Assembly: GCA_965203535.1 (NCBI GenBank)
Contig: OZ241897.1
Location: 4,278,001 to 4,342,000 of the forward strand
Length of the DNA stretch: 64,000 nucleotides
Direction of reading: 5' to 3'
Origin: JAJDTT01 sp022827025
Lineage (GTDB): Bacteria; Acidobacteriota; UBA6911; RPQK01; JAJDTT01
The position numbers were made by a program, and so were the translations under genes. This document shows, in pieces, positions 7,789 through 16,839 of this stretch (the stretch's first letter is position 1; each line of letters begins with the position of its first letter). The notes beneath the pieces are model-generated. The model was not told the origin of the DNA. It made no database searches and was given only the letters and a program-made list of their open reading frames with translations.

Positions 7789-9108
7789 ATGAATCTGCAC
7801 CAACTGCTCCAGCGGCGGCTCGAAAGTCAGGGGCCGGTGCGTGTGGGTCTCATCGGCGCCGGCAAGTTCGGATCCATGTTCCTGTCCCAGGTGCCGTCGA
7901 CCCGGGGACTCGTGGTTCCGGTCATCGCGGACCTGGACCCGGACCGGGCGCGCCGGACCTGTCTGGCGGTGGGCTGGGACCGGGAGTCGGTGGACCGGAC
8001 GCGCTTCGTCCGCGACGGCCTGGAGTTGACCGCCGCCGGTGACGTCGACGTGGTGGTGGAAGCCACCGGACATCCTCTGGCCGGACTCGCCCACGCCCGA
8101 AGCGCCATTCGGGCGGGGAAGCACGTGGTGATGGTCAACGTCGAGGCCGACGTGCTGGCCGGCGTGGTGCTGGCCCGGGAAGCGGCGGCCGCGGGAGTCG
8201 TCTATTCCATGGCTTACGGCGATCAGCCGGCGCTGATCTGCGAAATGGTGGACTGGGCGCGAGCCTGCGGTTTCCGGGTGGCCGCGGCCGGCAAGGGAAC
8301 CCGGTATCTTCCCGCCTACCACGCCTCGACTCCGGAGACGGTCTGGGACCATTACGGCATCACCGCCGAGGCGGCCCGGGTCGCCCGGATGAATCCTCGG
8401 ATGTTCAATTCGTTCCTGGACGGGACCAAGTCGGCCATCGAGATGGCGGCCGTGGCCAACGCCACGGGTCTGACCCCGGCTCCCGGCGGACTGACCTTTC
8501 CGCCCTGCGGAGTGGACGAGCTGGCCCAGGTGCTCTGTCCCGGGGAAGCGGGCGGCCGGCTGCACCACCGGGGGCAGGTGGAGGTGGTTTCGTCTCTGCA
8601 CCGGGACGGCAGCGCCGTGAAAGGGGACCTGCGCTGGGGAGTCTACGTCGTGATCGAGGCGCCCAACGACTACACCGCCAGTTGCTTTGCGCAATACGGC
8701 CTGAGTCCCAGTCAGGCGGGTGGTTATGCCGCCCACTACAAGCCCTTTCACCTGATCGGACTGGAACTGGGCATTTCCGTTCTGTCCGCCGTGCTGCGCG
8801 GCGAGCCGACCGGCTGTCCGACCCGTTTCGAGGGGGACGTGGTGGCGGTGGCCAAGCGGGATCTCCGGCGCGGCGAGGTGCTGGACGGCGAGGGCGGCAC
8901 CACCGTGTGGGGACGGCTCATGACCGCCGCCGGCAGCGTGGCCTCGAACGGCCTCCCCATCGGCCTCGCCCACGGCGTCCGATTGCTCAGGGATATTCCG
9001 GCGGGCCGGTCCCTGAGCTGGTCCGACGTGGAAATCGATCCCGATCTGGAGGCGGTGCGACTACGCCGAGCCATGGAGCAGACCTTGGCGGAGTCTTGCG
9101 TGGACTGA
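7789..9108 (+). CDS. NAD(P)-dependent oxidoreductase with C-terminal SAF domain (homoserine dehydrogenase-like)
   Basis: 439 residues. Residues ~18-150 form a Rossmann fold, with the nucleotide-binding loop GLIGAGKFG at about 20-28 and the segment DVDVVVEATGHP typical of homoserine-dehydrogenase-like proteins. The last ~110 residues, from CPTRFEGDVVAVAKRDLRRGEVLDG on, are a SAF domain of the type also found in sialate synthases and FlgA. This architecture corresponds to COG4091. Characterised relatives act on sugar-derived hydroxy-acids and not on homoserine, so the substrate here is open. The start ATG at 7789 lies 50 bp after the lipoprotein gene. The SAF domain is sometimes mis-annotated as FlgA. 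Confidence 0.82.
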   Translation: MNLHQLLQRRLESQGPVRVGLIGAGKFGSMFLSQVPSTRGLVVPVIADLDPDRARRTCLAVGWDRESVDRTRFVRDGLELTAAGDVDVVVEATGHPLAGLAHARSAIRAGKHVVMVNVEADVLAGVVLAREAAAAGVVYSMAYGDQPALICEMVDWARACGFRVAAAGKGTRYLPAYHASTPETVWDHYGITAEAARVARMNPRMFNSFLDGTKSAIEMAAVANATGLTPAPGGLTFPPCGVDELAQVLCPGEAGGRLHHRGQVEVVSSLHRDGSAVKGDLRWGVYVVIEAPNDYTASCFAQYGLSPSQAGGYAAHYKPFHLIGLELGISVLSAVLRGEPTGCPTRFEGDVVAVAKRDLRRGEVLDGEGGTTVWGRLMTAAGSVASNGLPIGLAHGVRLLRDIPAGRSLSWSDVEIDPDLEAVRLRRAMEQTLAESCVD

Positions 9109-9183
9109 CTGCCGGCACTGCTCATCGCCGCCTTGGGATTGGAGCGTTTGCCGTGGCCGGCAGCACGCATATTCCCGGCTCGA

Positions 9184-9570
9184 TCACGCCGGCTCGATAT
9201 CGGTGTGTATGAAATCCCCACCCTTGAACAGGAGCGGTTCACCCGTCGTTTTCGCGAGGGCGTAGGCGAAACAGTCGCCGAAGTTCAAGGCCGCCCGGTG
9301 GTTGCCCCTGCCGAATCGCCGCCACGCCGAGCGTGCCGACTCGAAATGTTCGGCCGTGACCGGAGTCAATGTGATCCCGGCTGTTTCCAGGAACAAGTCG
9401 AGTTCGTGACCCGCCGCGGTGCCGCCGCGGCTTTCCACCACGATGGATGTCTCCAGAGCATTGGCAATCGACATGCGGCACGTCGTGGCAGTGGCGATCG
9501 CCGTCTCGTAGTATTCGGCATCCGACTCCCGATTCAGAATCGCGACCACTGCCGAGCTGTCGACGATCAC
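9184..9570 (-). CDS. vapC: VapC-type PIN-domain ribonuclease toxin
   Basis: A 128-residue PIN-domain protein of normal toxin length. The acidic residues that hold the catalytic metal are in place: D4 (MIVDSS), E40 (ANALET), D99 (NFGDCFAYALA) and D119 (FKGGDF). VapC toxins cleave RNA, commonly tRNA or rRNA, and are held inactive by the cognate VapB. The ATG overlaps the end of the antitoxin gene by 4 bp (9567-9570), the usual antitoxin-first order on the minus strand. It forms the left border of the small accessory island. Confidence 0.9.
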   Translation of the reverse strand: MIVDSSAVVAILNRESDAEYYETAIATATTCRMSIANALETSIVVESRGGTAAGHELDLFLETAGITLTPVTAEHFESARSAWRRFGRGNHRAALNFGDCFAYALAKTTGEPLLFKGGDFIHTDIEPA

Positions 9571-9824
9571 TTGGGCAATCCTCGCTCGTCATAGAGCAGG
9601 TCGCCCATCTCCGTCGCTGACGGGCCCGGCCCCATCAAATCGGCACAGCGTTCTGCGATCGCGCGTAATTGTTGGATTCGAGTCTCGACGCTACGGTCGC
9701 GTTTTTCGCGTTCCAGTCGTTCGCGTAGCGCAACCGTTATCGCACCGGTCATGGTCTCCCCGGTCAACTGGGCGAGCTCCCGGGCCAGTCGGCAGGTCTG
9801 TTCGTTTTTGATGTTGAGGCCCAT
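9567..9824 (-). CDS. vapB: VapB-type antitoxin (Rv0623-like)
   Basis: 85 residues. The N-terminal part (MGLNIKNEQTCRLARELAQL) matches the Rv0623-type VapB fold, a short DNA-binding region that dimerises. The charged, flexible C-terminus (GDLLYDERGLPK) is the part expected to wrap around the toxin. VapB-VapC complexes usually repress their own promoter. The gene ends with a 4-bp overlap into vapC, which supports co-translation. The ATG is the complement of 9822-9824. Confidence 0.88.
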   Translation of the reverse strand: MGLNIKNEQTCRLARELAQLTGETMTGAITVALRERLEREKRDRSVETRIQQLRAIAERCADLMGPGPSATEMGDLLYDERGLPK

Positions 9825-9959
9825 CTTTCGCTCTGGGGTAGATTGGTTCCGGATCTCTCTACCCTAAGACAATATCGGGAATCTGTGCAACAGCGACAAT
9901 GGGATGGCCAACGTTCCCATGGAAATCCGAACGACCTCCAATGGCCAGATCATTCCAGT

Positions 9960-10047
9960 GAGCTGTATAGGATATTTTCCATCTATAGAAAAAATAGAGA
10001 ATTATTTTACTATTGATAGTGAAAACGTCTCTCGATACCATCATGGA
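9960..10047 (+). promoter_or_regulatory. AT-rich promoter/operator region upstream of the HTH gene
   Basis: This stretch is strikingly AT-rich compared with the surrounding GC-rich DNA. It contains a near-palindrome, TTTTACTAT (10005-10013) facing ATAGTGAAAA (10016-10025), with one bulged base. A smaller one, CTAT-N7-ATAG, sits just upstream. The layout fits an operator for the HTH protein encoded immediately after. An open reading frame from 9904 runs through it, but the composition argues that this part is not translated. Confidence 0.45.
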
Positions 10048-10053
10048 ATGCAG

Positions 10054-10446
10054 ATGTCGGAGATCGCAGCCGTCATTCACCGGGAATTGGAACGCCGTGG
10101 AACCAACGCGTACCGGGCAGCAGTGGACGCGGGGCTGCCACAGAACGCCATCCGTTCGGTCCTCCATGGCCGGGAACCTGGAAGCGAGCGTCTGGCTGAA
10201 ATCTGCCGGGCCCTGGAACTCGAGTTCTACGTCGGGCCGCCACGAGGACATCACGAGGAGACGATCCGGAACGTGGCCGGGAACCCGGAAGCGCCTGCCG
10301 AGGACCCTCAGTGGGTGGAGCGGCTCCATGCCGGGTTGCAGGAATTGAAAGCCCAGTTGGCCTCTTGCCAAGCGGAGATCGAGGCACTGCGCCGGCAGAT
10401 TGGGCCGCATTCGGAGCCAAGGCGGGAAGCAGAGGTTCCGTCGTGA
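10054..10446 (+). CDS. HTH (XRE-like) DNA-binding protein with C-terminal coiled coil
   Basis: 130 residues from ATG 10054; ATG 10048 is equally possible and the open frame reaches back to 9904. The N-terminal ~65 residues (ELERRGTNAYRAAVDAGLP, then ALELEFYVGPPR) look like a lambda-repressor/XRE helix-turn-helix: a helix, a turn with NAIRSVLHGREP, and closing helices. The C-terminal part (LQELKAQLASCQAEIEALRR) is a predicted coiled coil for dimerisation. It probably regulates itself through the AT-rich palindrome just upstream. Whether it also controls the genes that follow cannot be told. Confidence 0.65.
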   Translation: MSEIAAVIHRELERRGTNAYRAAVDAGLPQNAIRSVLHGREPGSERLAEICRALELEFYVGPPRGHHEETIRNVAGNPEAPAEDPQWVERLHAGLQELKAQLASCQAEIEALRRQIGPHSEPRREAEVPS

Positions 10447-10577
10447 TCGGAGAGGTGAGGTGGTTGGCGAAGAAGTTGTGATCGCCTTGAAGGCATGAAA
10501 AGGAGGATTGGGCGCCATGGCGATGCAAACGTCCACGGGATCGCATCGATCACGGACCTGATAAATTAGAGGCTGAA

Positions 10578-11807
10578 ATGAATATCCGCGAACTCTCCCG
10601 TCGGATTCGGCTCGGCGAGGACTCGACTCTGGAGTTCAAGCGGGTCGTGTTGGCGGGGGAGCGAGTAGCAGACCCAAAGCGGAACGACATGGCGGACGAG
10701 TTGGCAGCCTTGGCCAACGCGCGTGGCGGGGCCGTGATCCTCGGTGTAGACGACAAGAGCGGTGAGGTTCTTGGAATTGCGCTACGCGATCTCGATGTCG
10801 TCGAACGGTGGGCCCGCGAAATCTGCAATGACTCCGTGAAGCCAGCGCTCAATGCCGACATCCGAAAGTTGGAGTTGCCGGCCAGGAATGGTCAGTTGGT
10901 TCCGGTCGTTCGCCTCGACATTGCCCGTAGCCTGTTCGTGCACAAGAGTCCGGGCGGATATTTCCGCCGGATCGGCAGTTCAAAGCGGGAGATGGCTCCG
11001 GAGGTTTTGGCGCGACTCTTTCAGGAACGCAGCCAGACTCGAATGATCCGGTTTGACGAATCCATCGTGCCGGGCACTGCAACGGGCGATCTGGACTATG
11101 CTCTCACGCGCCGGTTCCTGCGGGAAGAACCCAGCCGGGAGGGTGTCTCGGAGACCGCGGCGCGAAAGCTTCGGCTCGTTATTGACGATGATGATGGGGT
11201 GGCTCGGATCACGCTCGCCGGCGTCCTGATGTGCACACGCGAGCCGCAACGGTGGCTGCCTCACGCGTACGTGCAGGCGGTCAGCTACGCCGGAGAGCGC
11301 ACCGACGTTGAATACCAAACGGACGCCCGAGATTTTGGCGGGCCGCTTGACGAACAGGTCGCCGAGGCACTGCACTTCGTGCGCCGGAACATGCTCGTGC
11401 GGGCCAGGAAGACGACTGCGCGCGCCGATCGTCCGCAGTTCAGTGAACGAGCGGTTTTCGAGGCGTTGGTGAACGCGGTGGCGCACCGGGACTACTCGGT
11501 GGCGGGGGCGCGTGTGCGATTGCACCTGTTCGGGGATCGCCTTGAACTCCATGTCCCCGGCGCTTTGGTTAACACCCTTACTACCGACAGCCTGCACTTG
11601 CGCCAAGCCAACCGCAACGAGTTGATCGTGTCGCTGCTGGCGCGCTGTCCGGCTCCGACCGGCCTCGGCCGTTTGAATCTGATGGACCGGCGGGGGGACG
11701 GGGTTCCGATCATCTTGCAAGAAGGTGAGAAACTGTCCGGCCGCTCCCCGGAGTACATGCTGATCGACGATAGCGAGTTGCGGCTCGTGATTTGGGCGGC
11801 CGATTAG
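10578..11807 (+). CDS. AlbA_2 (schlafen-type) and HATPase domain protein
   Basis: 409 residues. The N-terminal ~125 residues form an AlbA_2/AAA_4 domain, with STLEFKR at the start, then ELAALANARGGAVILGVDD and GYFRRIGSSKREM. The middle and C-terminal part contains a GHKL-type N-box, ALVNAVAHRDY, followed by LHVPGAL, as in COG2865 predicted transcriptional regulators. Some AlbA_2 proteins are nucleases or defence-related and others are regulators. Here the domain pair is clear but the activity is not. The dual-OB-like and DUF488 genes follow at short distance on the same strand, suggesting one operon. Confidence 0.85.
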   Translation: MNIRELSRRIRLGEDSTLEFKRVVLAGERVADPKRNDMADELAALANARGGAVILGVDDKSGEVLGIALRDLDVVERWAREICNDSVKPALNADIRKLELPARNGQLVPVVRLDIARSLFVHKSPGGYFRRIGSSKREMAPEVLARLFQERSQTRMIRFDESIVPGTATGDLDYALTRRFLREEPSREGVSETAARKLRLVIDDDDGVARITLAGVLMCTREPQRWLPHAYVQAVSYAGERTDVEYQTDARDFGGPLDEQVAEALHFVRRNMLVRARKTTARADRPQFSERAVFEALVNAVAHRDYSVAGARVRLHLFGDRLELHVPGALVNTLTTDSLHLRQANRNELIVSLLARCPAPTGLGRLNLMDRRGDGVPIILQEGEKLSGRSPEYMLIDDSELRLVIWAAD

Positions 11808-11836
11808 GAGAAGGGACCAATAAGGCAGGATCCGCT

Positions 11837-12517
11837 GTGCCTGTAAAGCGAATCGTCTGCTTGGCGAACTCCCGGACGCTGGCAGAGCGGTGCATAGCTG
11901 GACGGGAGTGGATCGAGGGGCGCGGAGCCGGCGACTGGGTTCGACCTGTAAGTGATCGCGAGACTCAGGGGGTTTCCGAGTACGAGCGGCAGTACGTTGA
12001 CGGCAGCGACCCGCAGGTTTTGGACATTATCGATATTCCGGTGCTGGAACATCGGCCGCGAGACCATCAGACTGAGAACTGGCTGCTCGATCCCAAGTCC
12101 TACTGGGAGAAAGCGGGCCGCCTTACGCTGTTCGATTTGCCGGCGCTCGAAGATCCTGCCGCCCCACTCTGGACCGACGGATACAGTACCTACAAGGGCC
12201 GGAACGACCAGATCCCGTTCGCGGCGATCGCGTCAGTTACCGATTCATTACGACTTATCCGTATTGACCGCTTGCAGCTTGTCGTGTGCCGGCCCGGCGA
12301 GGCCTTCGGAAACAACAAGCGGCGCGTTCAGGGTCGATTCCGGCACGCGGAGATGGGATATGCGCTCTGGGTCACCGATCCCCGGTACGAGAGAAAGTAT
12401 CTTTCGAAATTGGACGGCACCTATCAACTCGGAGAATGCTACATCACCATCAATCTGGGCGAGCCGTACCAGGACTCCTGCTACAAGCTGATCGCGACCA
12501 TCATCGAGGTTGATTGA
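11837..12517 (+). CDS. Dual OB-fold-like domain protein of unknown function
   Basis: 226 residues from GTG 11837, preceded by GGCAGGA; an in-frame upstream start at 11792 would overlap the previous gene. The protein begins PVKRIVCLANSRTLAERCIAG and contains WVRPVS, QVLDIIDIPVLEHRP and HQTENWLLD. These recall the dual-OB (DuOB) proteins that occur beside DUF488 genes. No nuclease or ATPase motif is visible. The position between an AlbA_2/HATPase gene and a DUF488 gene, 10 bp before the latter, supports a shared function in nucleic-acid metabolism or defence, but this is inference. Confidence 0.6.
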   Translation: MPVKRIVCLANSRTLAERCIAGREWIEGRGAGDWVRPVSDRETQGVSEYERQYVDGSDPQVLDIIDIPVLEHRPRDHQTENWLLDPKSYWEKAGRLTLFDLPALEDPAAPLWTDGYSTYKGRNDQIPFAAIASVTDSLRLIRIDRLQLVVCRPGEAFGNNKRRVQGRFRHAEMGYALWVTDPRYERKYLSKLDGTYQLGECYITINLGEPYQDSCYKLIATIIEVD

Positions 12518-12527
12518 CAGCAGTCCG

Positions 12528-13166
12528 ATGCGCAAAATTCACGACAAGGTCTTCACCGTCGGCCATTCCAACCACGAGATCGGGGCCTTCGTCGAGTTTT
12601 TGCGGCAACACCGGGTCGATGCCCTGGCTGACGTTCGGTCGGCGCCGTACAGCCGCTTCAATCCCCAATTCAATCGAGAACCGTTCGCCGCCGCCCTCAA
12701 GGAACAAGGTATCCGTTACGTATATTTGGGACGAGAGTTGGGTGGCCGGTCCGACAACTGCGAGTGTTACGACGAGGAGGGGCGGATCGCTTTCGATCGG
12801 GTTGCCGCAACCGCAACTTTCCAACGGGGACTTGCACGCGTCGTCACTGGGGCCGCCAAGCATCGCATCGCTCTCATGTGCGCGGAGAAAGAACCGCTCG
12901 AATGCCACCGGACGCTGCTCGTCGCCTGCGAACTCGACAAGCGCGGCGTCGAAGTCGACCATATTCATGCCGATGGCAGCCTGGAGCCACATGACCAAGC
13001 GATGAATCGTCTGATCGATCTCGTACTGCCGCCTGACGGCCCCCTGTTTCGCCAGACGGAAGCTCCCAGGGATCTGCTGATCGCCCGAGCCGTTGAACGC
13101 CAAGCGAGGCGTATTGGTTTCAGGGACAAGAGTCTGGCCGCGGCTTCCACGGAGCCAATGCAATGA
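12528..13166 (+). CDS. DUF488 family protein
   Basis: 212 residues from ATG 12528. It shows the family landmarks: KVFTVGHSNHEIGAFVEFL near the start, LADVRSAPYSRFNPQFN, YLGRELGG, and the hallmark ALMCAEKEPLECHRTLL. The conserved Cys and His of CAEKxPxxCHR suggest a metal or reactive centre. The biochemical function of DUF488 is not established. The gene directly follows the dual-OB-like gene. The ~30 residues after the conserved core are unremarkable. Confidence 0.85.
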   Translation: MRKIHDKVFTVGHSNHEIGAFVEFLRQHRVDALADVRSAPYSRFNPQFNREPFAAALKEQGIRYVYLGRELGGRSDNCECYDEEGRIAFDRVAATATFQRGLARVVTGAAKHRIALMCAEKEPLECHRTLLVACELDKRGVEVDHIHADGSLEPHDQAMNRLIDLVLPPDGPLFRQTEAPRDLLIARAVERQARRIGFRDKSLAAASTEPMQ

Positions 13167-13391
13167 AGTTGTCCACGCCATCGCCGGCTGGTCGCGGAGT
13201 ACCTGAGCGAACATTGGGGCGGAATCGAGATCGCCCACTTGCGATAGCTTGACCCTGAAGCGGCGTCGAAGGACGGGTTACAACCAGCCGTTGTTGCAGT
13301 AGACTTCTAAACCACAGTCCGATGGCCATGGAGCCGGGCCGTCCGAACGTTGCGCCGGGGATCCTCGGGTTCAGAGTAAGGAAAGGGAGCT

Positions 13392-16300
13392 ATGCCGTTT
13401 TTTCGACGCTTCGCCTGGGTGTCTCTGCTGATCCTCTGGAACTCCGTGGGGGCGGCCCTCGCCGCCGGGACGGGAGCCGATGTGTTTCGGGAGCTGGCGG
13501 ACGAATACCGGGACCGGATCCGGCCTCTGACCCGACAGTACTGCTTGTCCTGCCACTCCACCGAGCAGCAGGTGGGCGAATTGGACCTGGAGCAGTTCGC
13601 CACGTTGTCCGATGTGAGGGGCGGCACCAAGTCCTGGCTCAAGGTCATCGAGATGCTGGACAACGGCGAGATGCCCCCCGGGTTCGCCGAGCAGCCGGCG
13701 CCCGGACAGAAGCGGCAGCTCAGGGACTGGGTGGACCGCTACCTCCAGGCCGAGTCATTGGCCAACGCCGGTGATCCGGGTCCCGTCGTCCTGCGGCGGC
13801 TCAACAACGCCGAGTACACCTACACCATCCGCGATCTGACCGGTGTCGACCTGGACCCGGCCCGGGAGTTCCCCACCGACAGCGCGGCCGGCGAGGGGTT
13901 CACCAACACCGGAAATGCGCTGGTCATGTCGCCGGCGCTCCTGCGCAAGTACCTGGACGCCGGCAAGGAGATCGCCAGTCACGCGGTGCTGGTGCCGGAC
14001 GGGTTCCGTTTCTCGCCCCACAGCACACGGCGCGACTGGACCGACGAGGTCCTGGCCCGGATCCGCGGCCTTTACGGAGAGTACGTGGAGACGGCCGACT
14101 TCGGAGTCGGTTCGGCCGTCGGCAACCTCGCCGTCCACAGCGACACCCGCATCGGATTGGCCGGCCGGTTGCCGCTGGAGAAATACTTGTCCGCCACTAT
14201 TTCGGAACGGGATGCTCTGCAAAGCGGCCGGAAGAGCATCCGGACCGTCGCCCGCGAACATGGTCTGAGCGGCAAGTACCTGGATCTCCTTTGGACCCAT
14301 CTTGCGGCAGAAGAGACCACTCTGCTGCTGGATCATCTCCGGGCGGCTTGGCAGAGTGCCGGGTTGGAGGACGTCCCCTCGCTGGCGAGCCGGATCAGGG
14401 CCTGGCAGAGAGGCCTCTGGACCTTCGGCCCCGTGGGTCTCATCGGTCGAAAAGGGGGGCCTTCCCGCTGGATGGAGCCGGTCGATCCTCTGGTTACGCA
14501 AAAGCGGATCTGTTTTTCCGTGCCGCAGTTCGCCGACGGCCGCAAGCCCGAGGATCTCGTCTTTTCGCTGGTGGTGGGGGATGCCGGTGACGGCAACGAT
14601 CACGATTACGTGGTCTGGCAGCGGCCGCGCCTGGTGGCGCACGGGCGGCCCGACATTCTCCTGCGGGACGTGAGAAAGCTGGCCAGAAGCTTGGATGGAG
14701 GGGCGGGGGACGACGCCTCCGCATGGGGGCTGGACCCGGGACTTTTCGGCCGGCACCCGGACGGCCGGGCCGTCGACGCCGACTCGCTCTGTGTCCAGGC
14801 GCCCTCGGTGATCCGGATTCGTATTCCGGGCCGTCTCGCCGCCGGCTACGACTTCGTCACCACCGCGGTGCTGGAGGAGCAGACCGGTCAAAAGGGCAGC
14901 GTCCAGGTCGACCTGGCGTCCGGAACCGCGGCGCCGAATACCAGCCTCCTGCCCAGCCAGGTCATGGTCACCTTCTCGAGGGTGACCCAGGTCTTCTCGG
15001 AGAGCCGGGCCGTCTCCTTCTTGAAGCCCGTCCTCATCGCTTCCGGGAGTCCCATTCGCGCCAGCATGAAAGCGGCGTTCGACGAGCACCGGAAGCTGTT
15101 TCCGGCCACCCTCTGCTACAACCAGATCGTACCCGTGGACGAGGTTCTCACCATCAACCTCTTCTACCGGGAGGACGACCACCTGGCCCGCCTCATGCTC
15201 GAACCGGAGGAGGAAGCCCGGCTCGACCGGCTCTGGGACGAGCTGCACTACGTCAGCCAGAGCGCGTTCCAGCGGGTGTTGGCGCTGGACCTGCTGGTGG
15301 AGGCATTCCAGGGGAACGGGCTGGAAGACCGGTCCCAGTACGAGGCCGTGCTTCCGCTGCGCCGTTCCTACGACCGGGATGCCGCCGACTTCCGGAAGCG
15401 TTTCCTCCGGGACGAGCCGGTCCAGTTGGATGCCCTGGTCGATTTTGCCGCCCGGGTCTATCGGCGTCCCCTGAGCGGCGGCGAGAAGGACCGGCTGCGC
15501 GGACTCTATCGGCGGCTGCGCGACGAAGAGATGGACCACGAGGAGGCGTTTCGGTTGACGCTGGCCCGCATGCTGGTCTCGGCGCCCTTCCTGTACCGGT
15601 TGGAAGTGGCGCCCGCCGGTCCCGGCGGCCCGGTCTCCGACTGGGAGTTGGCGAACCGGCTGAGCTACTTCCTCTGGTCGTCGCTTCCGGATGAGGAGCT
15701 CCGCTCCCTGGCTGCGGCCGGGCGCCTGCGGGACCCCGAGGTGCTGTCCCGGCAGGCCCGGCGCCTGCTCCGGGACCCGCGAGTGCGGCGGCTGGCCACC
15801 GAGTTCGCCTGCCAGTGGCTGCACATCCACGAGTTCGACACCCTGGACGAGAAGAGCGAAAAGCACTTCCCCGAGTTCGCCGGCCTGAGGGCCGACATGT
15901 ACGAGGAGTCGATCCGATTCTTCGCCGACCTGTTTCAACGCGACGCCTCGCTGCTGACGCTGCTGGATTCGGATCACACCTTCCTGAATCAGCGGCTGGC
16001 CCGCTTCTACGGAGTCGACGGAGTCGAGGGAGACGGCTGGCGCCGGGTGGACGGCGTCCGGCCGCTGGGCCGCGGCGGTATCCTGGGCTTCGCCACGACC
16101 CTGGCCCGGCAGTCCGGGGCCTCGCGCACCAGTCCGATTCTGCGCGGCAACTGGGTCAGCGAGGTCCTCCTGGGGGAGAAACTTCCCCGGCCTCCCAGAG
16201 ACGTGCCCCAGTTGCCCCCGGATGAGATCGCCACCGACGGCCTGACGGTTCGGGAGCTCGTGGCGCGGCACAGCAGCGACCCGCAGTGTTCCGGCTGTCA

Positions 16301-16697
16301 CCTGAAGATCGATCCCTTCGGATTCGCCCTGGAGGGGTATGACGCCATCGGGAGGCTCCGCCGGCACGATCTGGGAGGGCGCGTCATCGATACCCGGACC
16401 ACGCTTCCGGACGGGACCGAGATCGACGGCTTGTCCGGACTCCGGGATTACCTCGTCCAGAAGCGGCGCGACGCCATCTTCGGCCAGTTCTACCGCAAGC
16501 TTCTGGGTTACGCTCTCGCCCGCGAGGTCCAACTCTCGGACCAGCCGCTCCTGAACGAAATGCAGGACCGGATGGCGGAGAACGACTACCGTTTCTCGAT
16601 CGCCGTCGACATGATCGTCCGGAGCCGGCAGTTCCGGGAGATCCGGGGCCGGGAGCTGCAACTGGCCCGGTCGGCGGAAGCGGGAAACGTGAAATGA
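13392..16697 (+). CDS. Planctomycete-type cytochrome protein (DUF1587/1595/1592/1588/1585)
   Basis: 1101 residues with a signal peptide (MPFFRRFAWVSLLILW, cleavage near AALAAG). A cytochrome-type haem site, CLSCH, lies at 51-55. Then come DUF1587 (from VVLRRLNNAEYTYTIRDLTG, ~130-195), a long middle region, DUF1595 (near ARVYRRPLSGGEKDRL), DUF1592 (ARMLVSAPFLYRLE to QWLHIHEFD), DUF1588 with a second CxxCH (CSGCH, 966-970) and DUF1585 at the end. Such proteins are large periplasmic haem proteins encoded beside DUF1552 genes in Planctomycetes, Verrucomicrobia and Acidobacteria. Their substrate is unknown. A good Shine-Dalgarno (GGAAAGGGAG) precedes the ATG. Confidence 0.92.
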   Translation: MPFFRRFAWVSLLILWNSVGAALAAGTGADVFRELADEYRDRIRPLTRQYCLSCHSTEQQVGELDLEQFATLSDVRGGTKSWLKVIEMLDNGEMPPGFAEQPAPGQKRQLRDWVDRYLQAESLANAGDPGPVVLRRLNNAEYTYTIRDLTGVDLDPAREFPTDSAAGEGFTNTGNALVMSPALLRKYLDAGKEIASHAVLVPDGFRFSPHSTRRDWTDEVLARIRGLYGEYVETADFGVGSAVGNLAVHSDTRIGLAGRLPLEKYLSATISERDALQSGRKSIRTVAREHGLSGKYLDLLWTHLAAEETTLLLDHLRAAWQSAGLEDVPSLASRIRAWQRGLWTFGPVGLIGRKGGPSRWMEPVDPLVTQKRICFSVPQFADGRKPEDLVFSLVVGDAGDGNDHDYVVWQRPRLVAHGRPDILLRDVRKLARSLDGGAGDDASAWGLDPGLFGRHPDGRAVDADSLCVQAPSVIRIRIPGRLAAGYDFVTTAVLEEQTGQKGSVQVDLASGTAAPNTSLLPSQVMVTFSRVTQVFSESRAVSFLKPVLIASGSPIRASMKAAFDEHRKLFPATLCYNQIVPVDEVLTINLFYREDDHLARLMLEPEEEARLDRLWDELHYVSQSAFQRVLALDLLVEAFQGNGLEDRSQYEAVLPLRRSYDRDAADFRKRFLRDEPVQLDALVDFAARVYRRPLSGGEKDRLRGLYRRLRDEEMDHEEAFRLTLARMLVSAPFLYRLEVAPAGPGGPVSDWELANRLSYFLWSSLPDEELRSLAAAGRLRDPEVLSRQARRLLRDPRVRRLATEFACQWLHIHEFDTLDEKSEKHFPEFAGLRADMYEESIRFFADLFQRDASLLTLLDSDHTFLNQRLARFYGVDGVEGDGWRRVDGVRPLGRGGILGFATTLARQSGASRTSPILRGNWVSEVLLGEKLPRPPRDVPQLPPDEIATDGLTVRELVARHSSDPQCSGCHLKIDPFGFALEGYDAIGRLRRHDLGGRVIDTRTTLPDGTEIDGLSGLRDYLVQKRRDAIFGQFYRKLLGYALAREVQLSDQPLLNEMQDRMAENDYRFSIAVDMIVRSRQFREIRGRELQLARSAEAGNVK

Positions 16698-16839
16698 GGG
16701 GGACTTGGAGCACCGGCTGGAAGGCCGATGCCCCTCGGCGGGATGAGCCCCCGCTCGAATTCCGTGGCGGCGATTTTTCGCGGTTTCCTGTGCTAAAATC
16801 GCAGCCAAGACCCTCGAACGTGGACCAGTGAGGCGCATC

